Positions 25,350-32,707 are shown, counted from the first letter of the stretch. The stretch: DNA of 54,679 nucleotides from CAJGCS01 sp045589955 (GCA_045589955.1 JAZNQD010000032.1:1-54679), one strand, 5' to 3'. The notes: generated by a model not told the origin, from the letters alone. Translations and numbers: made by a program.

Positions 25350-27270
25350 TTGTTCTTCCCTCTTTTATATCATTAACAGCATTTTGGAATGATAAAGTCC
25401 AGTTCATAATGTCAACATCACTATATGAACCTTTCATTATCGCGTCTAATTTTTTACCACCGGCTTTATTATCACCACTTAATTCACGATATTCATATAT
25501 TAAATCGGTTAATACATCTACATCGTCTTGTTCAGTAGCAATTGCTTGTGGTTCTTGAGTGATTTCTTTTACTATTTGTTCTTTCTTTTCTTGTGGTACG
25601 AATGTTGGTGTTTTTGGTTGAGATTTAACTTCTGTAGGTACTGTTTCTACTGAGAATGAATTCTCATCACCATATTGAACTCTTTCGCCATTTATAACAC
25701 AAGGTGTAAAGTTCTTATCGAACCAATTTCTTAATGCATAACTTGATGCACTATTAACAGCCTTATCAATTGAGTCACTACCTTGTGAAATCATTGTATA
25801 GTGTTGTGCCACACCTGTATCAATATCGCATAATGTAATTTCACATTTAACTGTTGCGATGTGTTGTGGTGCTCCTGTAGCTGGTTTAAATCCTGCTAAA
25901 TCAAATCTTATAACATCAACCACTTCAAATGCAAAATCTAAACCGACAGATAATGCTATCTCTTGAATCGCATTGTAGATTTGGTCAGCACTATAATATT
26001 CGCCACCACCTAAATTATTAGGTAACACTTTATCTAATATAAAGTTATGTTCTCTAACTTGTTTTCTAAATTCGTTTATTTTTTGTAATAATTTAATTTG
26101 ACACTTTTCATAGAAAGGTGCTACATCAATAGGTGAGTTCACAACATCTTGTTTTTCAACTTGATTCTTTAAGTTTACAACCATTTCTATTAGTTCGTCT
26201 TTTTTTAATTTATCTAATTTTTCATCCATAAACACTTCATTTCCTCCTATAAAATCGTTTATTTTTTGTTTAGCATATGTAATATACCATTTCTTATTAA
26301 TATCATTAATTCCCAATTTATTCTTATTATCAATTATTGGATTAGGTGGACAATTGGCTAATTTATCATATCTTAAAGTCCCATCTTTGTTTTCTTTGAC
26401 TTTATAAATCATACCATTTTTCACTTTTCCTGCATAAATTCTATTATTTCTTTGTGGTAATTGCGTATATTCTGCACCATCTTGCTGAACCATATACATA
26501 TATGTTGAACCTAGATGTGAAATCATTTGAAATCTGAATATATCATCACATTTGTTTATTGTTTCTTCACAGGGTATATCAAATAATAACTCTTTTAGGA
26601 TAGCCTCAGCACATATTGTAAGTGAGTTACTCTTAAGGTCATCCTTGAATGTATAATTAAATTTACGGGTTTCTTTGTTCCATTTGAATTCGTGGTTACC
26701 TGAGAACAAACCACCTTTATAATGGACTTCGTAATCATTATCTCCTGTTTTCACTATCTCAACATAGTTATTAACATCACGCATTATTATTTTTTGAATA
26801 TCGTCTTCTTCTAACTCTAATTTCGTTAGATGTTGCCAATCTAACAACACTTGTTTTGATTGGTCTAGATATTCTTCATCAACCATAAACATAACAGCAT
26901 CAGTATTAAGTGAAATCATTTCGACAGTAGGTATTGTCTTTAAATCGAATGCTAATTGTAATAGCAACAATTGTCCAGTAGTACATATTGAAAATCCTTG
27001 TAACGAATCGTACAACGCGTTAAATTTAGCCCTCAGAGCTCCCGTGTATGCATTTAGTGGTAATTTTAATCCACCTTTTAAATCTTTATTAGTAAGACTC
27101 AATTCTCGTAAGAACGCTTCATCAACTTTATTGTGTTTTGCTTGTAATCTCAAATCTAATAAGTTTACATAAGAGTCTTTATCTTTTTGATTTCTCGAGT
27201 TATAACCAAATATTCTTACTAAGTTTGGGTAAAGACTCGATACGTCATCGTTAACTAATACACGTGCCAT
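25342..27270 (-). CDS. DNA polymerase B catalytic half fused to ERF-like annealing protein
   Basis: 642 residues. Residues 1-345: palm and thumb of a family B polymerase, with motif A DDVSSLYP (8-15), a motif B variant KLPLNAYTG (69-77) and motif C SLNTDAVM (120-127), ending with WYITYAKQKINDFIGG as such polymerases do. Residues 348-642 are ERF-like: YYSADQIYNAIQEIALSVGL and GSDSIDKAVNSASSYALRNWF. An internal GGAGG (26243-26247) stands 7 nt before an in-frame GTG (26235) and 13 nt before ATG 26229, so a free ERF protein of about 295 residues may also be made. The exonuclease half is a separate gene at 27785. Confidence 0.82.
   Translation of the reverse strand: MARVLVNDDVSSLYPNLVRIFGYNSRNQKDKDSYVNLLDLRLQAKHNKVDEAFLRELSLTNKDLKGGLKLPLNAYTGALRAKFNALYDSLQGFSICTTGQLLLLQLAFDLKTIPTVEMISLNTDAVMFMVDEEYLDQSKQVLLDWQHLTKLELEEDDIQKIIMRDVNNYVEIVKTGDNDYEVHYKGGLFSGNHEFKWNKETRKFNYTFKDDLKSNSLTICAEAILKELLFDIPCEETINKCDDIFRFQMISHLGSTYMYMVQQDGAEYTQLPQRNNRIYAGKVKNGMIYKVKENKDGTLRYDKLANCPPNPIIDNKNKLGINDINKKWYITYAKQKINDFIGGNEVFMDEKLDKLKKDELIEMVVNLKNQVEKQDVVNSPIDVAPFYEKCQIKLLQKINEFRKQVREHNFILDKVLPNNLGGGEYYSADQIYNAIQEIALSVGLDFAFEVVDVIRFDLAGFKPATGAPQHIATVKCEITLCDIDTGVAQHYTMISQGSDSIDKAVNSASSYALRNWFDKNFTPCVINGERVQYGDENSFSVETVPTEVKSQPKTPTFVPQEKKEQIVKEITQEPQAIATEQDDVDVLTDLIYEYRELSGDNKAGGKKLDAIMKGSYSDVDIMNWTLSFQNAVNDIKEGRTNE
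26229..26247 (-). promoter_or_regulatory. Internal ribosome-binding site for ERF domain
   Basis: GGAGG (26247 to 26243 on the minus strand) followed by GTG at 26235 and ATG at 26229, all in frame with the polymerase. It falls exactly at the domain boundary, after the last polymerase helix. Confidence 0.55.
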
Positions 27271-27794
27271 TAAACATCATCCTTTTTTGTGTAAAACCAC
27301 ATATAACCACCCGCTGAAAAGCGTTCACCTTTACAACATTTGTTTATGTTTGATTTTGGTATATGTAGTGTGTCACCAGCTTCTTTACCACTTTTCCAAG
27401 TTTTAATAAAACGACCGTCCATAGTGTATTGGTCAACAGGGATTACTTTACATAAACCGTTCGCGTACGCGTGTAGCATATTGTGACTTCTATCACACCA
27501 TTCTAAATTAAAATACGCATTGTTGTGCTTGTCACCATCTATGTGATTAACTTGAGTGTGACCATTGATATTAGGTATAAAATGAGTTGCTACAAGTCGA
27601 TGCACCTTAACTCTTTTTATTTTACCATCTTTGTATAAACCAACAGTTAAATAACCATACAAGTTATCACGTAATCGCATTATACAACCTTTATGTTTCG
27701 TTTTTGGTAATGATTTAACGCGACCTAAATTACTAATATGATATAAATCTTCGTAACCTTCGATAGGTACCCATATTTCATTTTCTAGTCGCAC
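27270..27794 (-). CDS. HNH homing endonuclease (NUMOD4-HNH-NUMOD1)
   Basis: 174 residues. NUMOD4 at about 6-30 (EIWVPIEGYEDLYHISNLGRV), HNH core 65-100 (His65; NHIDGDKHNN at 83-92; NLEW), NUMOD1-like DNA-binding tail at 117-168. It sits precisely between the exonuclease and catalytic halves of the polymerase, starting (GTG) inside the end of the first half and ending TAATG on the second. Little room exists for an intron core. It is the likely cause of the gene split. Confidence 0.85.
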   Translation of the reverse strand: MRLENEIWVPIEGYEDLYHISNLGRVKSLPKTKHKGCIMRLRDNLYGYLTVGLYKDGKIKRVKVHRLVATHFIPNINGHTQVNHIDGDKHNNAYFNLEWCDRSHNMLHAYANGLCKVIPVDQYTMDGRFIKTWKSGKEAGDTLHIPKSNINKCCKGERFSAGGYMWFYTKKDDV

Positions 27795-28651
27795 GTGAAT
27801 TTCACACCTTTATCATATATAAAAGTTGTGGGTTTCGCCCCGTGTAAACCACCAACTCCAAGTTGAATAATACAATCATCAATTTGAACGCTTGGTGCCT
27901 CTACTTTATAATTCAAATCATTATGTTTTACAAGGTCGTCAACATAATCAAGGACATTTTGTGGAATCTTTGTTTTATCAACAACATCAGGATATTCGTA
28001 TGCGAAGTTATCGTGATGTTCTTGTTTTCTAGCACCTAGTAGAATTGCTGTTAAATTTGCATCAGTTTGTGATAATGCAAATATTGGTTCAATTTTACCA
28101 AGTCTAGCAATTATAAACTTCGATTTGTATTTGTTCATTAACATATTGAATATTGGTCTTAATGCTTGAACATCGTGACGACAATAATACAATACTTCTT
28201 CAAATTGTTCTTCTGTCCATTTTGTTGGTAAATCGAAAGGTATTGTTGTTTCAGTAATGTCTAATCTTAGGTTACCTTCCAATTCCTTTAATGATTTCTT
28301 TGGTGTTATTTCATTAAACAAATCCCACATAACAGGTATTTTCACATAGTCCATTTCTACATCCCAACCATTACCATCTTCTTGGATAATGTAGTCGTTG
28401 AGTTCTTTTAACTCCTCAGGTGTAAACCCTGCCAACCAACCTCGAAGAATATGTTTATCGTATGAATTACAATTGTAACCTATTAATATAGGGTCTTTTT
28501 TACGTAACCATTCGTGTAATTCATCGGCTGGTGAGTTATGGAACACTTTCTCATCAGTACCCTCATAGTTTTCAAATACAAATAAAGAATCGTGTGCAAA
28601 AATTTCCGCATCGAAGAAATATACCTTTTTTAATAAATCATCAAATTCCAT
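27785..28651 (-). CDS. DNA polymerase B, 3'-5' exonuclease half
   Basis: 288 residues. Exo I FFDAE (D14, E16), Exo II IGYNCNSYD (N60, D65), Exo III YYCRHD (Y156, D160). The chain ends KGVKFTCD then TAG; joining it to DVSSLYP of the downstream gene recreates an uninterrupted polymerase. The two proteins presumably assemble non-covalently. SD GAGGT 6 nt before ATG. Confidence 0.88.
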   Translation of the reverse strand: MEFDDLLKKVYFFDAEIFAHDSLFVFENYEGTDEKVFHNSPADELHEWLRKKDPILIGYNCNSYDKHILRGWLAGFTPEELKELNDYIIQEDGNGWDVEMDYVKIPVMWDLFNEITPKKSLKELEGNLRLDITETTIPFDLPTKWTEEQFEEVLYYCRHDVQALRPIFNMLMNKYKSKFIIARLGKIEPIFALSQTDANLTAILLGARKQEHHDNFAYEYPDVVDKTKIPQNVLDYVDDLVKHNDLNYKVEAPSVQIDDCIIQLGVGGLHGAKPTTFIYDKGVKFTCD

Positions 28652-28663
28652 ATATACCTCGCA

Positions 28664-28786
28664 TTAACTATTTCTATTTGTTAATAACATTCTTATGTAA
28701 CCACTTAATGACAATGACATTTCTTTGGCTTCTGCTTTTAACTCCTCAACTAATTTAGGTGAAAGCATAATACAAAACTTTTTCAT
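28664..28786 (-). CDS. Arc/CopG-type ribbon-helix-helix protein
   Basis: 40 residues from ATG 28786 (GGAGGAGGG 6 nt upstream). FCIMLSPKLVEELKAEAKEM, then SLSLSGYIRMLL: a beta strand, helix A and an SxSxYIR helix B, as in Arc/MetJ/CopG repressors. Sits right behind the promoter at 28808-28835 and may autoregulate the polymerase operon. Confidence 0.75.
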   Translation of the reverse strand: MKKFCIMLSPKLVEELKAEAKEMSLSLSGYIRMLLTNRNS

Positions 28787-28807
28787 TTTCATCCCTCCTC
28801 CATCCTA

Positions 28808-28835
28808 ATTATATCATACTTATATCAAATGTCAA
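28808..28835 (-). promoter_or_regulatory. Leftward promoter of polymerase operon
   Basis: TTGACA (28835-28830), 16-bp spacer, TATAAT (28813-28808), with TGA before the -10. Drives the RHH gene, polymerase halves, exonuclease and DUF669-like gene. Confidence 0.85.
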
Positions 28836-28849
28836 TAAAAATTATATAC

Positions 28850-28905
28850 AAAAAATAGAGAGTATGAAATCATACTCTCGTTGAAGATATAGTTATCCCC
28901 TAAAC
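28850..28905 (-). ncRNA. Candidate small RNA (about 55 nt)
   Basis: A leftward promoter (TTGTGA 28941-28936, 17-bp spacer, TATAAT 28918-28913 with TGA) lies in the end of the phosphoesterase gene. About 25 nt after the expected start, a 10-bp perfect hairpin GAGAGTATGA/TCATACTCTC with an AA loop (28858-28879) is followed by TATTTTTTG. A very short independent transcript is predicted; alternatively this is only the upstream gene's terminator. Confidence 0.4.
28852..28879 (-). terminator. Leftward terminator
   Basis: Perfect 10-bp stem GAGAGTATGA-AA-TCATACTCTC followed leftward by UAUUUUUU. Ends the phosphoesterase transcript and any transcript from the promoter at 28913-28941. Confidence 0.88.
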
Positions 28906-28924
28906 ATTTATAATTATATCATAA

Positions 28925-29848
28925 TTATTTCTTTTTCACAAGTCTTTTTCCGAATGTCTCTAATGTTGGTGTCACTTCAACAACATTACCTCTATCATCC
29001 ATTCTCACATCAACCCACCAAACAGATTTGTCATTTGCTAGACCAAGACTTCTACAATATGGTGTTTGGTCTTCAAGACAAGATGTTTGAAAACAATGAG
29101 TTTGGTCTTGTTTGTAATAAAAGGCTTGATGTATATGTCCTGTTTGTAATATATGTGGTTTCTCATCGATTGGTATTGTGTCTAAATATTTTTGAATCTT
29201 ATAAGATTTCGCATAAGCGATACCACCTTGCCCGTGGAATAATCTAATTTTTAATTTACCTATTTTTAAATCAGCAACGTCTGGACCTAGGTAAACAATA
29301 TCATCACGTTGTCTAGCAATTGATTTGACAATTTCACTACCATTAGATTTATACCACCAATTATCGTGATTTCCTTGAATTGCGAAAGTCTTACCAGAGA
29401 ATGATGGATAATTTTCAACACAATATTGTACCTGACCATCATAAGATGCTTCCTTAAGCTCGTAAATGTGCTCAGGTCTATTACTCCTACCATCGGTGAA
29501 ATCACCACTGTGAAGTATGTGTTTTACACCAATATCTTCGGCTTTACCATACAAATATCTCAAAATGTCTAACCTATCATATTTACTACAAAGATGTGTA
29601 TCACTTATCAATAATAACTTTAAATGCTCAGATACATTACCAATTTCATACACATCGTTGTTTTGAACAGGCTTTCTTAGTTTAACGATTTCACCATTCA
29701 CATAATCCACAAGTTCACCATCTTGTTTCATTAGTGTAATTAAACCGATGACTTCATAATCTTTTAGACCCAATTCCTCACAAATTGCACTAAAACTCCT
29801 TTTCTTGTTAATTAAATACTTTAATTTTGCAATAATTTCTCTCTCCAT
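28925..29848 (-). CDS. Metallophosphoesterase with N-terminal wHTH
   Basis: About 307 residues. Calcineurin-like motifs: LLISDTHLCS, HSGDFTDG, FAIQGNHDNWW, RLFHGQGG and QTGHIHQ, binding two metals. Residues 1-60 look like a winged-helix/HTH-like segment (AICEELGLKDYEVIGLITLMKQDGEL). Probably a DNA/RNA phosphodiesterase or phosphatase. ATG 29848 chosen; an upstream GTG at 29860 is possible. Confidence 0.8.
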   Translation of the reverse strand: MEREIIAKLKYLINKKRSFSAICEELGLKDYEVIGLITLMKQDGELVDYVNGEIVKLRKPVQNNDVYEIGNVSEHLKLLLISDTHLCSKYDRLDILRYLYGKAEDIGVKHILHSGDFTDGRSNRPEHIYELKEASYDGQVQYCVENYPSFSGKTFAIQGNHDNWWYKSNGSEIVKSIARQRDDIVYLGPDVADLKIGKLKIRLFHGQGGIAYAKSYKIQKYLDTIPIDEKPHILQTGHIHQAFYYKQDQTHCFQTSCLEDQTPYCRSLGLANDKSVWWVDVRMDDRGNVVEVTPTLETFGKRLVKKK

Positions 29849-29875
29849 AACACACGGCACCTACCCTATATTGTT

Positions 29876-29881
29876 ATTATA
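29876..29881 (-). promoter_or_regulatory. Extended -10 promoter before phosphoesterase
   Basis: Leftward TATGCTAT AAT (TGC then TATAAT at 29881-29876) immediately after a terminator stem. No clear -35. Confidence 0.5.
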
Positions 29882-29883
29882 GC

Positions 29884-29914
29884 ATATAAAAGAGAGGTTT
29901 TTTACAACCTCTCT
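29884..29914 (-). terminator. Leftward terminator after 29922 gene
   Basis: AGAGAGGTT pairs with AACCTCTCT (29906-29914 with 29891-29899), followed leftward by TTTATAT. Confidence 0.8.
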
Positions 29915-29921
29915 GTATTGT

Positions 29922-30182
29922 TTACCACTTTTCTTCCGGTTCTCCAACAATCACTTGTGTGATTGGTAAACCTAACGATAAGAAATGATGTTTTAAATCG
30001 CTAAAATCCCTTACATTAATCGGTTTATGAATGTAAAATATACCTAAATGGAAATCGTAATCAATATCATATTTATACAATATGTTTTTAATATGCACAT
30101 TCAAGTATAATTCTTGATTCATTCGCTCTTGCTCGATTAATTCGTCTATGTTTGATAAGTCGGGTTTTAGTTCTTTAATCAT
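29922..30182 (-). CDS. Unknown small early protein
   Basis: 86 residues from ATG 30182 (GAGG 6 nt upstream). Acidic N-terminal helix then beta-rich HLGIFYIHKPINVRDFSDLKHHF. Its tail, LKHHFLSLGL-type, resembles the 41042 protein (VDDFRTLKGKIKQLDLDYKIKEIII), so the two may be distant relatives. Function unknown. Confidence 0.6.
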   Translation of the reverse strand: MIKELKPDLSNIDELIEQERMNQELYLNVHIKNILYKYDIDYDFHLGIFYIHKPINVRDFSDLKHHFLSLGLPITQVIVGEPEEKW

Positions 30183-30193
30183 ACACACCTCAA

Positions 30194-30472
30194 CTATTTC
30201 TTGTCGTAGTATCCACTATCAATTCTTTCAAGTGTTCTCTTACGTTTACTAGTCAAACCATCCCATTTTTCAGCAGATGTTATATCGAAATGGTCTTGAA
30301 ATTCATATAATAATAAAGACATATCACAAAATTCATCAAGTACTTTTTCACGATTACCCACACCGGCTTCATATAAAGATACCTCGTGTAGAAATTCGTA
30401 CACTTCTTCAACAAGTTTTCTACTTTGAGTGTCTACACCAAAATGATTAAATATCTTCAAAGTATCTTTCAT
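30194..30472 (-). CDS. MazG-like nucleotide pyrophosphohydrolase
   Basis: 92 residues from ATG 30472 (AGGGG 8 nt upstream; GTG 30481 less likely). KLVEEVYEFLHEVS (E-E-x-x-E) and VLDEFCDMSLLLYEF (E-x-x-D) are the metal-binding helices of the all-alpha MazG/dUTPase superfamily. Expected to hydrolyse NTPs or dNTPs; phages use such enzymes to clean nucleotide pools or lower the (p)ppGpp response. Confidence 0.72.
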   Translation of the reverse strand: MKDTLKIFNHFGVDTQSRKLVEEVYEFLHEVSLYEAGVGNREKVLDEFCDMSLLLYEFQDHFDITSAEKWDGLTSKRKRTLERIDSGYYDKK

Positions 30473-30495
30473 TTTATTCACCCCTAATTAATACT

Positions 30496-30839
30496 GTACC
30501 AAATAATATAGATATATTAGATTTATCTTATTCTTTCGATTGTCTTTCCTTCGTGGTTCATTAAATAAACATCCACTATCTCATAAGTCATATCTTCATT
30601 TGTTATCTCATCAGTTTGATGATAATTTGTAACAATGATGTCATTTCCTTTATTATCAATAGCACTACCATCCACAATTTTGAAAGTTGGACTTTCATAG
30701 AATTCATCCATCATAATTTTGTGTTGGTCATCACTATTTGTATAATACATTAGTCTTCTAACTTTTAATATCATTCTATCTACCTTTTATCTGTCTATCT
30801 ACCTATATTATTCAGTACACTATCAATTAGTGATAGTGT
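30496..30839. repeat. Trident module 0 (carries a gene)
   Basis: Stem arms 30496-30511 and 30803-30818 (14 of 16 pairs), then right hairpin ACACTATCA-ATTAG-TGATAGTGT (30817-30839). No left hairpin is seen. Its stem core AAATAATATA matches that of module 6. Confidence 0.65.
30523..30774 (-). CDS. Unknown small protein inside a trident-type inverted repeat
   Basis: 83 residues, beta-rich, good SD (AAAGG 8 nt before ATG). No family recognised. The whole gene lies in the loop between GTACCAAATAATATAG (30496-30511) and its near-perfect inverse (30803-30818), which is followed by a 9-bp hairpin. That makes it cargo of the first module of the repeat array. Confidence 0.6.
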   Translation of the reverse strand: MILKVRRLMYYTNSDDQHKIMMDEFYESPTFKIVDGSAIDNKGNDIIVTNYHQTDEITNEDMTYEIVDVYLMNHEGKTIERIR

Positions 30840-30858
30840 GTATATATGATTAGTTATT

Positions 30859-31078
30859 AGTACTTTATAAGTACCACATAATAGATAAACCATCAACATT
30901 TGCTCAGACTATTGGGAGGTAGATATTTTCGACCATCACTACCACGTATAATACCTTCATTGTCGTTTCTAGCTACGAGTTCTTATCCTCTTATACTGTT
31001 CTTCCGCACCGTTTTCTTTGAGAAGTACGTTCTCATATACCCTGCTTTATCTATTATGTGCTACCTATAAGGTAACAC
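30859..31078. repeat. Trident module 1
   Basis: Left hairpin AGTACTTTATAAGTACC (30859-30875); perfect 14-bp stem ACATAATAGATAAA / TTTATCTATTATGT (30876-30889, 31046-31059); right hairpin at 31058-31078. Loop of about 156 nt with internal hairpins, including GAGAA/TTCTC. Confidence 0.75.
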
Positions 31079-31093
31079 TGAAAAACAAATATT

Positions 31094-31227
31094 AGTACTT
31101 TATAAGTACCATACAAGGTAATTAACGTAAGAACAAAAAGAAAGGAGTATTTATATGAATGAAAATAAAATCTTCATTTACAAACACCATATATTAATTA
31201 CCCTGTACGCTACCTATAAGGTAACGT
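31094..31227. repeat. Trident module 2
   Basis: Left hairpin 31094-31110 (same sequence as module 1); stem ATACAAGGTAATTAA with TTAATTACCCTGTAC (31111-31125, 31194-31208); right hairpin 31207-31227. The loop carries an SD and the start of a 35-codon mini-ORF. Confidence 0.75.
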
Positions 31228-31262
31228 TCTGTCATTCTAATGAAATGACGGCGGCTTTATGA
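31155..31262 (+). CDS. Mini-ORF within module 2
   Basis: ATG at 31155, 8 nt after AAAGGAG. Encodes 35 residues (MNENKIFIYKHHILITLYAT...) that run through the 3' stem and right hairpin. Plus strand, opposite the likely array transcript; no upstream promoter seen. May be a real peptide or chance. Confidence 0.25.
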   Translation: MNENKIFIYKHHILITLYATYKVTFCHSNEMTAAL

Positions 31263-31265
31263 ATA

Positions 31266-31364
31266 GTGTCTTATAGACACCATAGAAAGGATGGGTCTTG
31301 ATTCCATACAGGACATCAAGCATCGACTTCAGTCCATCCCTTCTATGCTGTCTATAAAACAGCA
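31266..31364. repeat. Trident module 3
   Basis: Left hairpin GTGTC-TTATA-GACAC (31266-31280); stem ATAGAAAGGATGGG with CCATCCCTTCTAT (31282-31295, 31334-31346); right hairpin TGCTGT-ctataaa-ACAGCA (31346-31364). Inside, CTTGAT/ATCAAG forms a further hairpin. Confidence 0.75.
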
Positions 31365-31587
31365 CACTAATTGGTTTTGTCATCCCAAAACCACAAAGAG
31401 TATTTTCTTTTCGTGTATAGTGACACGCACATTCAAAAAATACGAAAAAGTACGCCTAACTTCACGAGATAGGGTCACGGTTATTCATTCATAACTGAAG
31501 CCGAATACATTGTCTGGTAGCTACTCCAGATTATATTACGGACTTATCTAACTCCAGTTTGTTCACTTCACACTGGACCATCTGAAG
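31365..31587. repeat. Irregular hairpin segment between modules
   Basis: Contains GGTTTTG/(C)AAAACC, CGTGT/ACACG and CCAGT/ACTGG hairpins, plus ACGGACTTAT (near 31549), complementary to ATAAGTCCGT in module 5 (near 31614). Possibly a degenerate module or a long-range pairing partner. No gene seen. Confidence 0.45.
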
Positions 31588-31692
31588 GGTACTTTATAAG
31601 TACCATACAAACCAATAAGTCCGTTTGACCGTTTCAGCAATTAACTCATTGCGATTACTTAATGATTTGTATGCTACCTATAAATAGGCTAC
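31588..31692. repeat. Trident module 5
   Basis: Left hairpin GGTACTTTATAAGTACC (31588-31604); stem ATACAAACCAATAAG with CTTAATGATTTGTAT (31605-31619, 31658-31672; two mismatches); right hairpin 31673-31692. Confidence 0.7.
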
Positions 31693-31708
31693 AGTTAAAA
31701 CAATACAT

Positions 31709-31879
31709 AGTACCTTAATGGTACTGTACTAAATAATATAAGGTTTGTTGTATAGTACTTTTACAACTTCCTCACCGACCAAGCGTGTCTTTATATATCT
31801 TGGTGTAAATACATAAGACATAACCTTAACGCTCTCCACCTTTTTTATATTATTTAGTACACTACTATTAAAGTAGTGT
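31709..31879. repeat. Trident module 6
   Basis: Left hairpin AGTACC-TTAAT-GGTACT (31709-31725); perfect 16-bp stem GTACTAAATAATATAA / TTATATTATTTAGTAC (31726-31741, 31845-31860); right hairpin ACACTACT-ATTAA-AGTAGTGT (31859-31879). Inner hairpins GTTGTA/TACAAC and ACCAAG/CTTGGT. Confidence 0.78.
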
Positions 31880-31900
31880 GAGATATACACCTCATAGGTG

Positions 31901-31995
31901 GGTACTTTATAAGTACCATAAAGGGAAACTATTATGTTATCAGCTTCTGCACGAGTACCAAGATAACTTTCCCTTTATGCTACCTATAAGGTAGC
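31901..31995. repeat. Trident module 7
   Basis: Left hairpin 31901-31917; perfect stem ATAAAGGGAAA / TTTCCCTTTAT (31918-31928, 31968-31978); right hairpin GCTACC-TATAA-GGTAGC (31979-31995); inner GTTATC/GATAAC. Confidence 0.78.
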
Positions 31996-32049
31996 ACAAT
32001 TTAAATTCATTTGAAATACACAAACCATTTTAGTTGGTTTGAATACTGA

Positions 32050-32189
32050 TGCCTTAATAGCACCGTACCGATAACATACTTGCAAAGTAATATTCTTTTT
32101 TTCTTTAACATATGTTTTGGAGGTTATATGTCTAATAGTTCAATATATGAAACCTATATGTTATCAGTACGCTACTATTAAAGTAGCGT
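32050..32189. repeat. Trident module 8
   Basis: Weak left hairpin TGCC-TTAAT-AGCA (32050-32062); stem GTACCGATAACATA with TATGTTATCAGTAC (32065-32078, 32157-32170); right hairpin ACGCTACT-ATTAA-AGTAGCGT (32169-32189). The loop holds GGAGG and a 17-codon mini-ORF. Confidence 0.7.
32128..32181 (+). CDS. Mini-ORF within module 8
   Basis: ATG at 32128 after GGAGG (32119-32123). 17 residues, MSNSSIYETYMLSVRYY, ending in the right hairpin. Same layout as the mini-ORF of module 2. Confidence 0.2.
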   Translation: MSNSSIYETYMLSVRYY

Positions 32190-32198
32190 AATCAAAGG

Positions 32199-32311
32199 GG
32201 TACATTAATATGTACCGTGAGATAGCTTTCAAGGTGCACTAAAGAACCGTTGTTAAACCGACACAGTCGATTCTTCTTGAAATCTACCTCACGCTACACA
32301 TAAATGTAGCG
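32199..32311. repeat. Trident module 9
   Basis: Left hairpin GGTACAT-TAAT-ATGTACC (32199-32216); stem GTGAGATAGCTTTCAAG with CTTGAAATCTACCTCAC (32217-32233, 32276-32292; one or two mismatches); right hairpin CGCTACA-cataaa-TGTAGCG (32292-32311). Confidence 0.72.
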
Positions 32312-32361
32312 ATTTATTAGAAAGTGGAATGTTGCGAAACACAACAAACCTTGAGTTGATA

Positions 32362-32448
32362 AGCACCTATTAGGTGCTGTACCAATACTATACGAGAAAT
32401 TACTGGATGACCTAGTATAGTATCAGTACACCGCCTAATAAGGCGGTG
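32362..32448. repeat. Trident module 10
   Basis: Left hairpin AGCACC-TATTA-GGTGCT (32362-32378); stem GTACCAATACTATAC with GTATAGTATCAGTAC (32379-32393, 32415-32429); right hairpin CACCGCC-TAATAA-GGCGGTG (32429-32448). Shortest module. Confidence 0.78.
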
Positions 32449-32479
32449 CGTTTCTAATCAATAGAAAGGATTCAATAAA

Positions 32480-32536
32480 ATGAAAAAACTCAAAATATTA
32501 AATACCATCGGTGCATTTTTAATAGCACCATACTAG
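32480..32536 (+). CDS. Mini-ORF between modules 10 and 11
   Basis: ATG at 32480 after AGAAAGGA. 18 residues, MKKLKILNTIGAFLIAPY: short, basic then hydrophobic, like a leader or toxin-type peptide. Ends in the left hairpin of module 11. Confidence 0.25.
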   Translation: MKKLKILNTIGAFLIAPY

Positions 32537-32622
32537 GTAGTTCGTAGAAACAATAAAGGTTTAATAATATTAAATTACGACAACCGTTGTTACTACCTAG
32601 TATGCTGCTATTAAAGCAGCAT
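32510..32622. repeat. Trident module 11
   Basis: Left hairpin GGTGC...GCACC (32510-32529); perfect 12-bp stem ATACTAGGTAGT / ACTACCTAGTAT (32530-32541, 32592-32603); right hairpin ATGCTGCT-ATTAA-AGCAGCAT (32602-32622). A partial twelfth unit follows (AGCACTT/AAGTGCT, 32639-32669). Confidence 0.75.
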
Positions 32623-32707
32623 TTTATAAAACGCGATTAGCACTTAAATGTTGGTGCAATTAAAGTGCTGTCATTTATGGGAGGGTCTCTTTTCAAGACC
32701 CATATAA

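Noticed and set aside
27257..27786. Group I intron or intein in the polymerase
   Set aside because: The insert is almost entirely HNH coding sequence, with no room for an intron core, and an in-frame TAG stops the upstream half before any intein could be translated.
31291..31494. 67-codon plus-strand ORF inside the trident array
   Set aside because: AAAGG directly abuts the ATG with no spacing, and the ORF spans stems of two modules. Better explained as structured non-coding DNA.
30859..32622. CRISPR array
   Set aside because: The recurring hairpins are not identical direct repeats and spacing varies from about 85 to 220 nt. No cas genes.
31000..32700. tRNA cluster
   Set aside because: Hairpins lack a T-loop (TTCGANNC), D-loop and CCA-proximal acceptor arrangement.
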